Origin: JAUXFS01 sp963772635
GTDB taxonomy: Bacteria; Pseudomonadota; Alphaproteobacteria; Rhodospirillales; Defluviicoccaceae
Direction of reading: 5' to 3'
DNA: 64,000 bases
NCBI GenBank assembly: GCA_963772635.1
Contig: CAVYYK010000016.1
Location: 1 to 64,000, forward strand
The position numbers and the translations under genes are program-made. A model generated the notes under the pieces. That model saw only the letters and a list, made by a program, of their open reading frames with translations. It had not been told where the DNA came from and ran no database searches. Shown here piece after piece: positions 36,440 through 44,979 of the stretch; within the stretch, counting starts at the first letter, position 1, and every line of letters starts with the position of its first letter.

Positions 36440-36845
36440 TCATCCTCCGATGAATACGGTCCCGACCGCGATAACCGTACCGACCGGCGTGTCCGCGGGG
36501 TCGTTGCAGGTATCGGCGACATCGCCATTGCGGGCGGCGGACTTGCCGTTGATGAACACGGTCTGACTGCCGAGCTTTATCGTCGCCTTGTTGGCCGGCG
36601 GCGACTGGAACGCCGTACCCGGCGGGGTCGGAATGTGCGGGGGGGTGTTGTCGGCGGTGCTGTCCACCGTCGCCGCCGGCAGGCCCATGATGTTGACGTC
36701 GGAACTGAGCTCTCCCCCGATAATCCCGGAGAACGGATGGGGCAGGGGCGTGGGAACCGGTCCGCGCTGGAGGAGCCGGTACCATGACGATATGGATGTC
36801 GACGGCGACGATCTGGTCACCCTGCTTGGCGGCCGGTAGGCCCAT
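36440..36845 (-). CDS. PAAR-domain spike tip protein, one frameshift
   Basis: Starts at 36845 with GLPAAKQGDQIVAVDIHIVM. One frame change near 36770 continues into PHPFSGIIGGELSSDVNIMG and PANKATIKLGSQTVFINGKS, ending VGTVIAVGTVFIGG at 36440. PAAR proteins cap the gpV spike with a metal-bound cone. Here the core fold is complete with no C-terminal extension, so no effector is fused to it. Confidence 0.85.
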
Positions 36846-36860
36846 TGTCCGTGATCCCGC

Positions 36861-37508
36861 TCAATTTATGTTGACCGTGGTTCCCTTGATGTTGAGTTGA
36901 CCGCTCGCTTTCAGGTCCATGTTCGCCCCGGCTTCGACCTTCACGTCCGCCTGGGATTTGATCTCGATCCCATTGCCGGAAAGGATCAGCTTGCCGCTGC
37001 CCGACTCGATGGTGATGTCGGCGTCGGCGGTGATGGTAATCGTGTTGTCGGCGGTGCTGATGACGATGCTGTTGGCTCCGCTGCCGTCGACGATCTCGAT
37101 CTTCTCGCTGCCGTCGGTGTCGTCCAGCCGCACCACATGGCCGCTTCGGGACTTGATCGTCCGCATGTTGTTTTCGCCGTCGTCGTTGGACTCGGGGGCC
37201 TTGTCCTTGCCGTTCCACAGGGCGCCGAGGACGTAAGGAAACTCAGGGGATCCGTGCTCGAAGGCGACGAGCACCTCGTCGTCGACTTCGGGAAGAAAGA
37301 AGAGACCGCGATCGTTGCCGGCCATCGGCGTCACGACCCGCGCCCAGTGGCTTTCGACGTCGTCGGACAACCATGGGAATTTGACCTTGACCCGTCCCAG
37401 ACCATCGGGGTCCTGGTTGTTGGTGACGACGCCCACGGTCACGCCGTAAAGGCGCGCTTCGGGGCGCTTCTCGGAGAGGGCGTTCGCGAACGGGCCCATG
37501 TCGATCAC
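36861..37508 (-). CDS. Baseplate assembly protein V / gp5-like spike
   Basis: 215 residues. I prefer the GTG at 37508 because GGAGG lies eight bases upstream and the start overlaps the previous stop (GTGA); ATG 37499 is the alternative. Residues 15-100 are an OB-fold (YGVTVGVVTNNQDPDGLGRV, FFLPEVDDEVLVAFEHGSPE). Then follow a SGHVVRLDDTDGSEKIEIVD segment and a C-terminal beta-helix (ADITIESGSGKLILSGNGIE). It forms the needle under the PAAR tip. Confidence 0.9.
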   Translation of the reverse strand: MIDMGPFANALSEKRPEARLYGVTVGVVTNNQDPDGLGRVKVKFPWLSDDVESHWARVVTPMAGNDRGLFFLPEVDDEVLVAFEHGSPEFPYVLGALWNGKDKAPESNDDGENNMRTIKSRSGHVVRLDDTDGSEKIEIVDGSGANSIVISTADNTITITADADITIESGSGKLILSGNGIEIKSQADVKVEAGANMDLKASGQLNIKGTTVNIN

Positions 37509-38566
37509 GTCGCGTTCCTCCTGACGGAAAAGGCGGTGCGGTATCCGGTGCTCGAAGTAATGCTGTGGGTCGTCGACGTGACGTAGTAGGGACCGCTGAA
37601 TCGTTGCCCCAGTCCCTCGATATCGATCACGATTCCCGCGCGCAAATCCGTTCGACCGATGCACACGCCCTCTCCGGAGACGTAGGCCAGCGCCATTTCG
37701 TTGAAGCGCCCCACGGCGATCTTGTCCGCCTCGGCCTGACTGAACACGGGGCTTCGGGTGCGGGCCGCTTCGCTGGAACCGAACGCCTCGTCGGCTGCCT
37801 CCGGCCCGATGGAGTCGCCCTGCATCTTGGTCGCTTCGTCGCCGACCGCGGCTTCACCGACGATGGCCTCCTTATCCTTGGCATTCCAGCCGCGCACGGT
37901 GGACTTGCCGACCTGACCCATCGTCGACAGGCGCGGATAGAACTCGATCAGATCCTGATCGGGAGCGATGGTGAAGCTTGCGGCTCCGGTGTTCTGACGG
38001 GCGCGGAAATGCAGGGTCCGATCGTCGACGACGACCTCGTAGCCGATGGGTGCGGCGCGAGCGTGAAGGAACTCCAGGTCGGTCTGGTTGTTCTGCAGAA
38101 CGTACTCCAGGACAACCCCGGTATCTTCCGTGCTGGGGCTGAGACCGGCGTCACCGGCGATCTGGCCGGCGATATCGCTGTCCTTGACCTGGGCGAACGA
38201 ACGGGTCTTGCGACCCCGCATCAGCCGATGCAGCCGATCGTAGCCCCGCACGACCAAAGCCTGAGCTTCGTCGGCGCAATACTGCGGCTCGAGGCCGGTG
38301 ATCTCGCCGACGAACAGCGTTTCCGTTTGGCCCATGTAGCCCATCTCGAATTCGACCGCGTTGCCGGGCGCGAACATGTCCTCGTCGGCCAAGGTGTCTT
38401 CGAGGGTCGTCGCTCCGGAGTCGAACAGCCGCAGGGTGAACATGCCCGGCGCCGACAAATCCTGATGGACCGAGACGGCGATGGCGAGGGCGGTGATCTC
38501 CGGCCTGTCGGTACCGTTGATCTTCACCCGGAACTCGGGGACTGACGTGGCTGTCTGGTCGAGCAT
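37505..38566 (-). CDS. Phage late control D / VgrG N-terminal-like hub protein
   Basis: 353 residues starting at ATG 38566. It has the gpD/VgrG hub pattern: VRGYDRLHRLMRGRKTRSFA, DIAGQIAGDAGLSPSTEDTG, LQNNQTDLEFLHARAAPIGY, then a RFSGPYYVTSTTHSITSSTG end. With the separate gpV spike it replaces a fused VgrG, as in Afp8/PVC8-type systems. It forms the trimeric hub that the tube rests on. Confidence 0.9.
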   Translation of the reverse strand: MLDQTATSVPEFRVKINGTDRPEITALAIAVSVHQDLSAPGMFTLRLFDSGATTLEDTLADEDMFAPGNAVEFEMGYMGQTETLFVGEITGLEPQYCADEAQALVVRGYDRLHRLMRGRKTRSFAQVKDSDIAGQIAGDAGLSPSTEDTGVVLEYVLQNNQTDLEFLHARAAPIGYEVVVDDRTLHFRARQNTGAASFTIAPDQDLIEFYPRLSTMGQVGKSTVRGWNAKDKEAIVGEAAVGDEATKMQGDSIGPEAADEAFGSSEAARTRSPVFSQAEADKIAVGRFNEMALAYVSGEGVCIGRTDLRAGIVIDIEGLGQRFSGPYYVTSTTHSITSSTGYRTAFSVRRNAT

Positions 38567-38574
38567 TTCGGCCG

Positions 38575-39237
38575 CTATTTCCGCTTGGGTCCCGAGGACT
38601 GAAGCCTGGGGATGGAGAGCACGGTACCCGGGGCCAAGTCGCGCGGATCGTCGATCCCATTGGCTTCGGCGATCGGTCGCCACAGGCTCGGGTTCTTGTA
38701 TGCCTCGCCGGCAATGGCGCTCAGTGTATCGCCGCGGCGGACGATGCGGGTCTTGGCCACGTCCGGCGATTGCCGGTTGAGCAGCCTGGCTTCCGTATCG
38801 TCGGAGCGCCACTGCCTGAACGTACAGGACAGCGTGGCGCGGGCCGGCGTGCCGTCCTCGAGAAACAGGGTGAATCGCTGGACCAGGTTTTGGAGGATCC
38901 AGTCCTCGCGGAGGTCGAAGTAACCCCAGTGCAGCTTGCACAACGGCGGTCGATGCAGGTCGCCGTGCTCCTCGACGGTGGTCAGATGAAAGATGTCCTT
39001 GGTGTGCGCCCGTACATCGGAGCGGTCTTCGTAGGTGTCGAAAAACAGCTCCATGCTCAAGGTCGACGGTTCGCTGTAGAGGAACTGCGACCGGGGCACG
39101 TCCCGCTGGACCACCGCGGCAGACCGCCACGAAGAATTCTTCGTGATGCTGATCTGGCTGGGATTGAACAGCACCTCGATCTCCTTGCCGTCCTCCACCT
39201 GGATGGTCAGCTTTTCCAGCATCAACCCTAGAACCAT
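38575..39237 (-). CDS. LysM-domain tail protein (Afp7/gp53-like adaptor)
   Basis: 220 residues. The N-terminal part has LTIQVEDGKEIEVLFNPSQI and FDTYEDRSDVRAHTKDIFHL, characteristic of Afp7-type proteins. A LysM domain closes it (VRRGDTLSAIAGEAYKNPSL, ANGIDDPRDLAPGTVLSIPR, residues about 160-210). In related particles this protein joins the hub to the tube or baseplate. It overlaps the end of the upstream disordered gene by ten bases. Confidence 0.9.
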   Translation of the reverse strand: MVLGLMLEKLTIQVEDGKEIEVLFNPSQISITKNSSWRSAAVVQRDVPRSQFLYSEPSTLSMELFFDTYEDRSDVRAHTKDIFHLTTVEEHGDLHRPPLCKLHWGYFDLREDWILQNLVQRFTLFLEDGTPARATLSCTFRQWRSDDTEARLLNRQSPDVAKTRIVRRGDTLSAIAGEAYKNPSLWRPIAEANGIDDPRDLAPGTVLSIPRLQSSGPKRK

Positions 39238-40904
39238 CGCCGCCAGCCCCTTCGCTCCTGTTCGACCGCCAACCGGCGCATCAGCTTGCGAAGCACCTTG
39301 TCGACCAGATCGTCCACATTCGGCCGTTCGCCGTCACCGGTCCGGGGTGGGTTCCGCTCGATTTCGCTCCGAACTCCCAGATCTTCGATGCGGACCGCCG
39401 TCATCGTCCCTGAACCTTGTCCGGTCGACGTAGGGGACGCGCTGATTGCCGACGGCGATCGCCCGGTATCGCCGGTTTGCCACGTATTTGTCGGCAACCG
39501 CTCCCTTTGTAAGACCCCCCCGGAAAGTCTTCGTCCCTGGCCTTGAACCGCTAGCGGCATGGGAGGCCGCGCCGGCGACAGCGTGTCCGTAAAGCCGATC
39601 CCTGCGCCCGGTTCCATGGGGCTTGGTCGGGTGTTGTCCGTGAGCGCTCGAAAGATCGCGGGATGTGCCGGCGGCGCGGCGGCCGGCAGCCGATCCGCCG
39701 GCCGCGACCCGCCGCCCGGGGCCCGCCCACGGAACGATTGCTCGGCCCGGCTTTGTACCGTTGCGGCTTGCGGCTGCGGTAGTCGATGCGCCATCGTCGG
39801 GGGAAGCGTGGTCATCGTAGTGCCGGCCGTTGTCGGCCACGCATCCGGCGGGTTCTCCGCAAGTGCCCGCACGTTCTGGGCGCTTCGGTCGACCCGAGAG
39901 GGACCGCTTCGTCGCTGGAGGGCCGCCGATACCGGCAGGGGGGCCGCGGTGGCTGCAATCGTGGTTCTTGCATACCTCAACCCAATAGCGGTTCCGAGGT
40001 CTCCGCGGGACGCTGCGGCGTCCGGTGTTTCGATTGGCGAGGAGCTTTCCCGTCTCGCCGATCCCGGCGGAATCGCGTCCGCGGCACCGGTGGGCGGGTC
40101 GGGAGACGTCGACCTCGGCGCAAGTGCCGGGAAGGTCTGCGCCGAAACACGTGTCGAAGGGGGCGGTTCATCCGCTACGGGCAGCGGTAGCGCCGTTCGT
40201 CCGATGGTGCTTTCCTCTTTGCGGATTTGCGGGCTTGTCCGCACCGGAGGCCCTGTTTCGGTTGTCACCGGGGCCGTGGTTCGGGTCGACGCTTCGGGTG
40301 ACGGATGCTTGCGGCGGCGAATGATCGCGCGGCCAAGGCCGGCGTCCGTCGGCGAAAGGGGTAAGAGGCCCAGTGTACGGCTGTCCATAGGCGTCTCGTT
40401 GCCCGAATCCGGCGAGAGGGCCTCGGGTCGGGACCTTCGGCGTCGCACGATGGCCGATGCCGGTTTGGTTTCCATTGGGGCCACCGGCGTGATCGCCCCT
40501 TTGGAGGTCATCCGCTTCCCGGCCTTGCGAGCAATCGGCAGGGGTCCGTCCGGCGTGTCCGGGACGCTCAACGGCGCTCCCAGGGCCACCGTCCTCGTCG
40601 AGACGGACTCGGTCGACCGGCCGATGCGTTCGGTGCCGGCAAGCCCGGTCGAAGCAAACGGAGATGGTTGCAGGAAGGTCAACGGCCCGCCGCTGCCGGG
40701 GTAGGACGGGTTGATCCCTCCCCAGCGCCGGGACAGACGGGTCAACAGCGGCAGCCGATCGTGGCCGAACAGGCCGGTGCGGCGGAAGCGTTGCAGCATC
40801 GCCTCCATCGGGATCACGCCCGGCGAGCGGCCGTAGCGCGCCACGATGCGGTGACCGAGGCCCGGATTTTCGTGTGCAGTTTCGCCTGGGCGTTCCCTGT
40901 CCAT
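39228..40904 (-). CDS. Long disordered Pro/Arg/Thr-rich protein of the injection system
   Basis: 558 residues from ATG 40904, after GGGGTGA five bases behind the tube gene. The N-terminus has folded character (GLGHRIVARYGRSPGVIPME, LFGHDRLPLLTRLSRRWGGI). Residues 70-500 are low-complexity with spaced basic motifs of one type: ASAIVRRRRSRPEAL, GRAIIRRRKHPSPEA, GTAIGLRYARTT. The last 40 residues are a charged helix (DDLVDKVLRKLMRRLAVEQE) of the kind found at this position in other injection clusters. No function is known. It is too Pro-rich for a classical helical tape measure, yet no other tape-measure candidate exists here. A luminal scaffold or cargo-binding role is possible. Confidence 0.65.
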   Translation of the reverse strand: MDRERPGETAHENPGLGHRIVARYGRSPGVIPMEAMLQRFRRTGLFGHDRLPLLTRLSRRWGGINPSYPGSGGPLTFLQPSPFASTGLAGTERIGRSTESVSTRTVALGAPLSVPDTPDGPLPIARKAGKRMTSKGAITPVAPMETKPASAIVRRRRSRPEALSPDSGNETPMDSRTLGLLPLSPTDAGLGRAIIRRRKHPSPEASTRTTAPVTTETGPPVRTSPQIRKEESTIGRTALPLPVADEPPPSTRVSAQTFPALAPRSTSPDPPTGAADAIPPGSARRESSSPIETPDAAASRGDLGTAIGLRYARTTIAATAAPLPVSAALQRRSGPSRVDRSAQNVRALAENPPDAWPTTAGTTMTTLPPTMAHRLPQPQAATVQSRAEQSFRGRAPGGGSRPADRLPAAAPPAHPAIFRALTDNTRPSPMEPGAGIGFTDTLSPARPPMPLAVQGQGRRLSGGVLQRERLPTNTWQTGDTGRSPSAISASPTSTGQGSGTMTAVRIEDLGVRSEIERNPPRTGDGERPNVDDLVDKVLRKLMRRLAVEQERRGWRRWF

Positions 40905-40909
40905 GGGTT

Positions 40910-41359
40910 TCACCCCAGCCCCCCCACGGCAAAGAATCCCTGGTGCGCCAGCTCCAGCGTTTCGACCGCCACGGCGGGCAATTCCGCCCGCAGCGCCGGG
41001 CCGTTCCAGCGAACCGGGTAGGCCTTGACGAAGAACCAGCGTCGCTGTTCGTCGCCTTCGCTGTCGCGCAGGATGACCGAGACATTCTGTCGCGCGACAA
41101 AACCCAGGAGGACGGTCTGGTACCATCCCCACAGAAGGTCGATATCCGCCATGCCTCGCTTGAGAACCAGGTTAGAGGGATAGCGAACCGGCCCCGCCAG
41201 CTTGTGGACGAAGGTGTTCTGTCCACCCTCGCGGTAGTCCTGGACCTCCACCTCGACCTGCAGACCGGTGACCTCGCTGAAGCCGCCAACCGAGAGCCCG
41301 TTGATCTCGACGAGGAAGTTGAAGGCCAGGTAGGGGTCGTTCCGGTTTCCCGCGGCCAT
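40910..41359 (-). CDS. Inner tube protein (gp19 family), second
   Basis: 149 residues of the T4 gp19-like/Hcp-like tube family: YLAFNFLVEINGLSVGGFSE, EVQDYREGGQNTFVHKLAGP, YPSNLVLKRGMADIDLLWGW. It differs from the first tube protein and probably forms the baseplate-proximal ring, as Afp5 does. Its ATG overlaps the stop of the small upstream gene. Confidence 0.92.
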   Translation of the reverse strand: MAAGNRNDPYLAFNFLVEINGLSVGGFSEVTGLQVEVEVQDYREGGQNTFVHKLAGPVRYPSNLVLKRGMADIDLLWGWYQTVLLGFVARQNVSVILRDSEGDEQRRWFFVKAYPVRWNGPALRAELPAVAVETLELAHQGFFAVGGLG

Positions 41360-41523
41360 CAGTCCGAATACCCCGACGCCATCGCGTCATTCAGTCGCTG
41401 GTTGATTTTTGCGATCTCGGCGACCCAGCGCTGTCGCTCGCGATGCTCCATGTTCATCACCTGATCGTGCGGCCAGTGAAAGTAGTAGGCGACGTAGGCT
41501 ACCTCCTCGAACACGCGGTCCAA
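41359..41523 (-). CDS. DUF6760-like small protein
   Basis: 54 residues, reading from TTG 41523 (GTG 41514 is an alternative). The sequence YVAYYFHWPHDQVMNMEHRE, followed by RQRWVAEIAKIN, matches the small DUF6760 proteins I know from contractile injection clusters, always beside the tube genes. It sits tightly between the CPHC-containing gene and tube 2 (four-base ATGA overlap), which supports that it is translated. The role is unknown; a tube-assembly factor like Afp6 is a guess. Confidence 0.75.
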   Translation of the reverse strand: MDRVFEEVAYVAYYFHWPHDQVMNMEHRERQRWVAEIAKINQRLNDAMASGYSD

Positions 41524-41531
41524 GGGGTAGC

Positions 41532-41900
41532 CTATGGTTCCCCCAGGCTGGCGAGCTCCACCTCGAACTTGGATTCGCAGTGGGGGCAGGTCACTGGCAG
41601 CCGATCGTGTCCGTTCTCGTTTACGCGGCGGTAGAAGTCCTGCAGATAGGCCAGATCCGCCGAAAAAAGCCCTTCAATGATCTTCGGGTTGATTTGCTCC
41701 AGATCACCCAGGCGAGTGATCACCCGAGACAGAAGGATGACGACCAAGTAACCCGGATTGGCCTGAACGCGGGGATCTTTCATCGGCGCGATTTCGTCAT
41801 ACGCCGTGGACAGCCGCATCACCCCGTCCCGGTGAATATTGCCCTCCACATCCAGATACCCGCGCGGCAGGTTGAACGGGAACTCGGTCTGAAACGTCAT
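41532..41900 (-). CDS. Phage tail assembly-type protein with CPHC motif
   Basis: 122 residues: FPFNLPRGYLDVEGNIHRDG, PRVQANPGYLVVILLSRVIT, DLEQINPKIIEGLFSADLAY, and a zinc-ribbon-like end (VTCPHCESKFEVELA). This arrangement matches proteins called phage tail assembly protein in injection clusters. The stop lies nine bases before the DUF6760-like start, and the start overlaps the stop of tube 1 by four bases. The role is probably chaperoning tube or sheath assembly. Confidence 0.75.
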   Translation of the reverse strand: MTFQTEFPFNLPRGYLDVEGNIHRDGVMRLSTAYDEIAPMKDPRVQANPGYLVVILLSRVITRLGDLEQINPKIIEGLFSADLAYLQDFYRRVNENGHDRLPVTCPHCESKFEVELASLGEP

Positions 41901-42337
41901 GCCTTGACGAGCCCTTCGTGGACGATGTCGAGGCTTTCGATGCCGATGTCGCTACCGGTGGCGTTGAGCGACGGGCCCGTCCACTTTGTCGGCCAGCCTT
42001 CGCGGAAGTTCCAGCGCACCTTCTCCTCGCCGGTATCGTCCATGAGAACGATGGACCCGTTCTTGCGCGCTCCGTCGATGTTGCCGTTCATGACCTGCTG
42101 ACGCCAGTCCCACAACTCGGCGTCATCGGTGATGCCCCACTTGAGGCTGATGTTCGAGTACTTGTTGAGACCGGGCAGCTTGCGGGCGGTCAGGCCCTCG
42201 TTGCCCTCACGGTACTCGATCGGATCCTGGGTGCTGTCCAGGCCCGAGCACTCGCGGAAGCCGGCGCGGGTGATGCCGTCGATCTCCACGAGGAAGTTGT
42301 AACCGCGATAGGGGTCTTTTCGTTCTCCAACTGGCAT
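41897..42337 (-). CDS. Inner tube protein (gp19 family), first
   Basis: 146 residues from ATG 42337: DPYRGYNFLVEIDGITRAGF, DSTQDPIEYREGNEGLTARK, NISLKWGITDDAELWDWRQQ and IGIESLDIVHEGLVKA. This is the usual major tube protein (Afp1-like) placed directly after the sheath genes. Confidence 0.93.
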   Translation of the reverse strand: MPVGERKDPYRGYNFLVEIDGITRAGFRECSGLDSTQDPIEYREGNEGLTARKLPGLNKYSNISLKWGITDDAELWDWRQQVMNGNIDGARKNGSIVLMDDTGEEKVRWNFREGWPTKWTGPSLNATGSDIGIESLDIVHEGLVKA

Positions 42338-42357
42338 GACACAGTCTCCTCGGTTTG

Positions 42358-43506
42358 TTATTCGAGCCTCATCGGCCCGGCGATGGTAATCCCACTGGTG
42401 CCGGTGATAATCCGAACCACGATGAACTCGGCGGGAACGCTGGGCGCCAGCCCGATTTCGGTAACGACTTTCCCTGCCTCGCGCCCTTCTTGCGGGTTCG
42501 TTTCCGCGTTGCACTTGACATAGAAGGCTTCCGTGGCGGTGGTCCCCTTGAGTGCGCCCTGCCGAAGCAGGTCGCTGAAGTAGATGGTCAATTCCCGTTC
42601 GATGCGCGACCACAGGCGGACATCGTTCGGCTCGAACGCAACGTCGGTCAGGTTGCGTTCGATCCAACGTCCAACGGTCAGGAACAGCCGGCGGACGCTG
42701 ATGTACTTCCACTCGCCGTTGGCGTCGCCGCCCAGGGTTCGGGCGCCCCAGACCCGGATTCCGCGGCCGGGGAACGCGCGAAGGCAGTTGACGCCGATCG
42801 GATTCAGTTCGGCCTGGTCCGCATCGCTGACGTTGGGGACCAAGTCCGAAACGCCCTGCAGAACCTCGTTGGCCGGCGCCTTGTGGACCCCGAACTTGCG
42901 ATCGCTGCGCGCAAAGACGCCTGCGACATGGCCGCACGGAGGAACAACCAGCCCTTCGTAGGCCTGAATCCAGGGGTAGTATAGGGCACCGTTGACGACG
43001 CTCGATCCCATTTCGAGCAACTTCTTGTGCTGGTCGTTTTCGACGAGCGATACACGGGGGTCTCTCAGGGAATCCAGGATCGCCATTCGATCGCCCGCCG
43101 TCTTGCAGTGATCCAGAACGGCGTCCTGCAGAGCGATCGGGTTGTCGACGGATTTCGCCATGATGTCGGGCGCGCAGACCAGGTCGACGTCCAGGGAGGC
43201 GATGGCGGCCAACCCCCGTTTCAGCGCCTCCTTGGTCGGATCCTCGATCGGCTGGACGTAGCACAGGCCGCCGCCGTTGTCATAGAAACCGCGCACCGCT
43301 TGCGCCAGGAACCCCTCGGGCACCGCACCGCCGAACTTGTTCTCGAACTCGGGCCAGCGCCTGACGGCGAGCGCTCCGGGGTCGCCGGTCGCGTCCGGTG
43401 GCTTTGCGGTCAGCCCCAGGAACGCGGGCACACCCGTCGGCGGCGGCGTCACCGACGCCAGGGAAATATCCTCCCGATAGACGCCAGGGGTTTTATATTG
43501 CGGCAT
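42358..43506 (-). CDS. Contractile sheath protein, second
   Basis: 382 residues. It begins PQYKTPGVYREDISLASVTP and has the C-terminal sheath core: FGVHKAPANEVLQGVSDLVP, IRVWGARTLGGDANGEWKYI, VRRLFLTVGRWIERNLTDVA and FYVKCNAETNPQEGREAGKV. It shares the core with the other sheath gene but has a shorter variable domain, so it may form special rings next to the baseplate or cap. Confidence 0.93.
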   Translation of the reverse strand: MPQYKTPGVYREDISLASVTPPPTGVPAFLGLTAKPPDATGDPGALAVRRWPEFENKFGGAVPEGFLAQAVRGFYDNGGGLCYVQPIEDPTKEALKRGLAAIASLDVDLVCAPDIMAKSVDNPIALQDAVLDHCKTAGDRMAILDSLRDPRVSLVENDQHKKLLEMGSSVVNGALYYPWIQAYEGLVVPPCGHVAGVFARSDRKFGVHKAPANEVLQGVSDLVPNVSDADQAELNPIGVNCLRAFPGRGIRVWGARTLGGDANGEWKYISVRRLFLTVGRWIERNLTDVAFEPNDVRLWSRIERELTIYFSDLLRQGALKGTTATEAFYVKCNAETNPQEGREAGKVVTEIGLAPSVPAEFIVVRIITGTSGITIAGPMRLE

Positions 43507-43551
43507 CCCCCCTCCCGAGACAGGAGTGTTCGAGGGTGGAACTAAAGCCGT

Positions 43552-44754
43552 CTAGGCGCTCGGCCCACCCCACTGGCTAATACGAAAGATGACGAACTCC
43601 GCCGGTTTCGCCACGGCGACCCCGATTTCGGTCACCACCCGCCCCGCGTCGCGAACCTCGGGCGGATTGAGCTCGGCATCGCATTTGACGTAAAACGCCT
43701 CCTGAGCCGTGTTTCCGAACAACGCCCCGCTGCGCCAAACGTTGGTGAGGAACGCGGTGACGTTGCGGGTGATCTTGGCCCACAGGTTCGGGGTGTTGGG
43801 CTCGAACACGACCCACTGGGTTCCCTCGTCGATGGATTCGCGCAGGAACAGGAACAGCCTGCGGACGCTGATGTACTTCCACTCGCCGTTGGCATCGCCG
43901 CCGAGGGTCCGTGCGCCCCACACCGTGATGTTGCCGTTGAAGGCGCGAATCACGTTGATGCCATCGGGGTTCAGGCCGTCCTGGTCGGCCTTGCTCAAAC
44001 GGTTTTCCACGCCGAGGGCGCCGCGGATGACGGCATTTGCCGGAGCCTTGTGAACGCCCCGCTCGGTATCGACCCGCGCGTAGACGCCGGCAAGGTGGCC
44101 GCTGGGCGCCACGTAGTCGTTTCCGCCGGTCACCGGATCGAAGACCTGGATCCAAGGGAAGTACAGTGCCCCATAGTTGCTGTCCCTGACGCCCCCTTTG
44201 ATCTTCGCGGGGGTGTAGGTGGTTTCGCGCTGCCCGTCGAGAATGGCGAATCGGTCGCCGGTTTTCTCGCAGTGATCAAGGATCGCCGTCTGAATGGCGG
44301 CGCCGAGCGCGCCGGGAACGGCGACGATGGCGATCTCGTCGATCGCGTTGAAACCCGCCAGCGCGTTGGTGACCGACGCGGCATTCGAGGCATTCTGCAC
44401 CCGGCTTACCCAACAGCGCGTCCCGCCGTTCTTGAAGAACCCGTAAACGCCGTGGGCGAGTGTCTTGTTGCCGTTGTCCACGTGAAAATCACCAAACTTC
44501 CTTTTGAAGCTCTCCCAACTGGTGATGAGCTGGGGCTCGCCTGCGGGCGGTGCGTTTTGTTTGACCGGAATCGGGTCGCCCAGGGAATCGAGCACCTTCT
44601 CGCCCGAGCTGTCTTCCTCGAATTCACCCGGGACATTGACCTGATCGGCGGTCTGCCCGATGAACCCGGCGGTGCTCGTCCCGACACCTGCGATCGGCGC
44701 ACCTCCAGAGGGCACTTCCTCGACATAGACTCCCGGAGACAAATACTGCGGCAT
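43552..44754 (-). CDS. Contractile sheath protein, first
   Basis: 400 residues from ATG 44754 (GGGGAGG seven bases upstream). It begins PQYLSPGVYVEEVPSGGAPI and has the full sheath core: RGVHKAPANAVIRGALGVEN, ITVWGARTLGGDANGEWKYI, FLRESIDEGTQWVVFEPNTP, FYVKCDAELNPPEVRDAGRV. It is the likely main sheath subunit. A 214-base non-coding stretch precedes it, the largest gap in the minus-strand cluster, so a promoter for the structural genes may lie there. Confidence 0.94.
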   Translation of the reverse strand: MPQYLSPGVYVEEVPSGGAPIAGVGTSTAGFIGQTADQVNVPGEFEEDSSGEKVLDSLGDPIPVKQNAPPAGEPQLITSWESFKRKFGDFHVDNGNKTLAHGVYGFFKNGGTRCWVSRVQNASNAASVTNALAGFNAIDEIAIVAVPGALGAAIQTAILDHCEKTGDRFAILDGQRETTYTPAKIKGGVRDSNYGALYFPWIQVFDPVTGGNDYVAPSGHLAGVYARVDTERGVHKAPANAVIRGALGVENRLSKADQDGLNPDGINVIRAFNGNITVWGARTLGGDANGEWKYISVRRLFLFLRESIDEGTQWVVFEPNTPNLWAKITRNVTAFLTNVWRSGALFGNTAQEAFYVKCDAELNPPEVRDAGRVVTEIGVAVAKPAEFVIFRISQWGGPSA

Positions 44755-44946
44755 GACGACCTCCCCCAACTCTATGAATGTCCACGTGTCTACAATTCAA
44801 GTCTGACAGAAAAACTTCAGTCGTTCAACGAAATGGGAAGCTCCAAAGGATCATTCAATCATTCGATGAACTGATGCGCGGAAGATCCGCCTGGAAGGCT
44901 GTATGGACACGCATTCGGCGCATCGGGCCGGTCGGTCGGCTTCAAA

Positions 44947-44979
44947 CCGCCAATCGGTCTCGCCCTCATCAATTGGCGG
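44947..44979 (-). terminator. Possible hairpin at the end of the CarboxypepD_reg-like gene
   Basis: CCGCCAAT and ATTGGCGG form an 8-bp stem around a 17-base loop. It overlaps the stop codon of the gene at 44969-45712 and is followed on the minus strand by GTTTG rather than a clear T-run. It may lower transcription between the ATPase group and the structural genes. Weak. Confidence 0.3.

Noticed and set aside
39559..40704. Plus-strand frame of 381 codons opposite the disordered injection-system protein
   Set aside because: Both strands are open because of base composition. The minus-strand gene has the ribosome-binding site, tight spacing to its neighbours and a charged C-terminal helix; the plus-strand frame has none.
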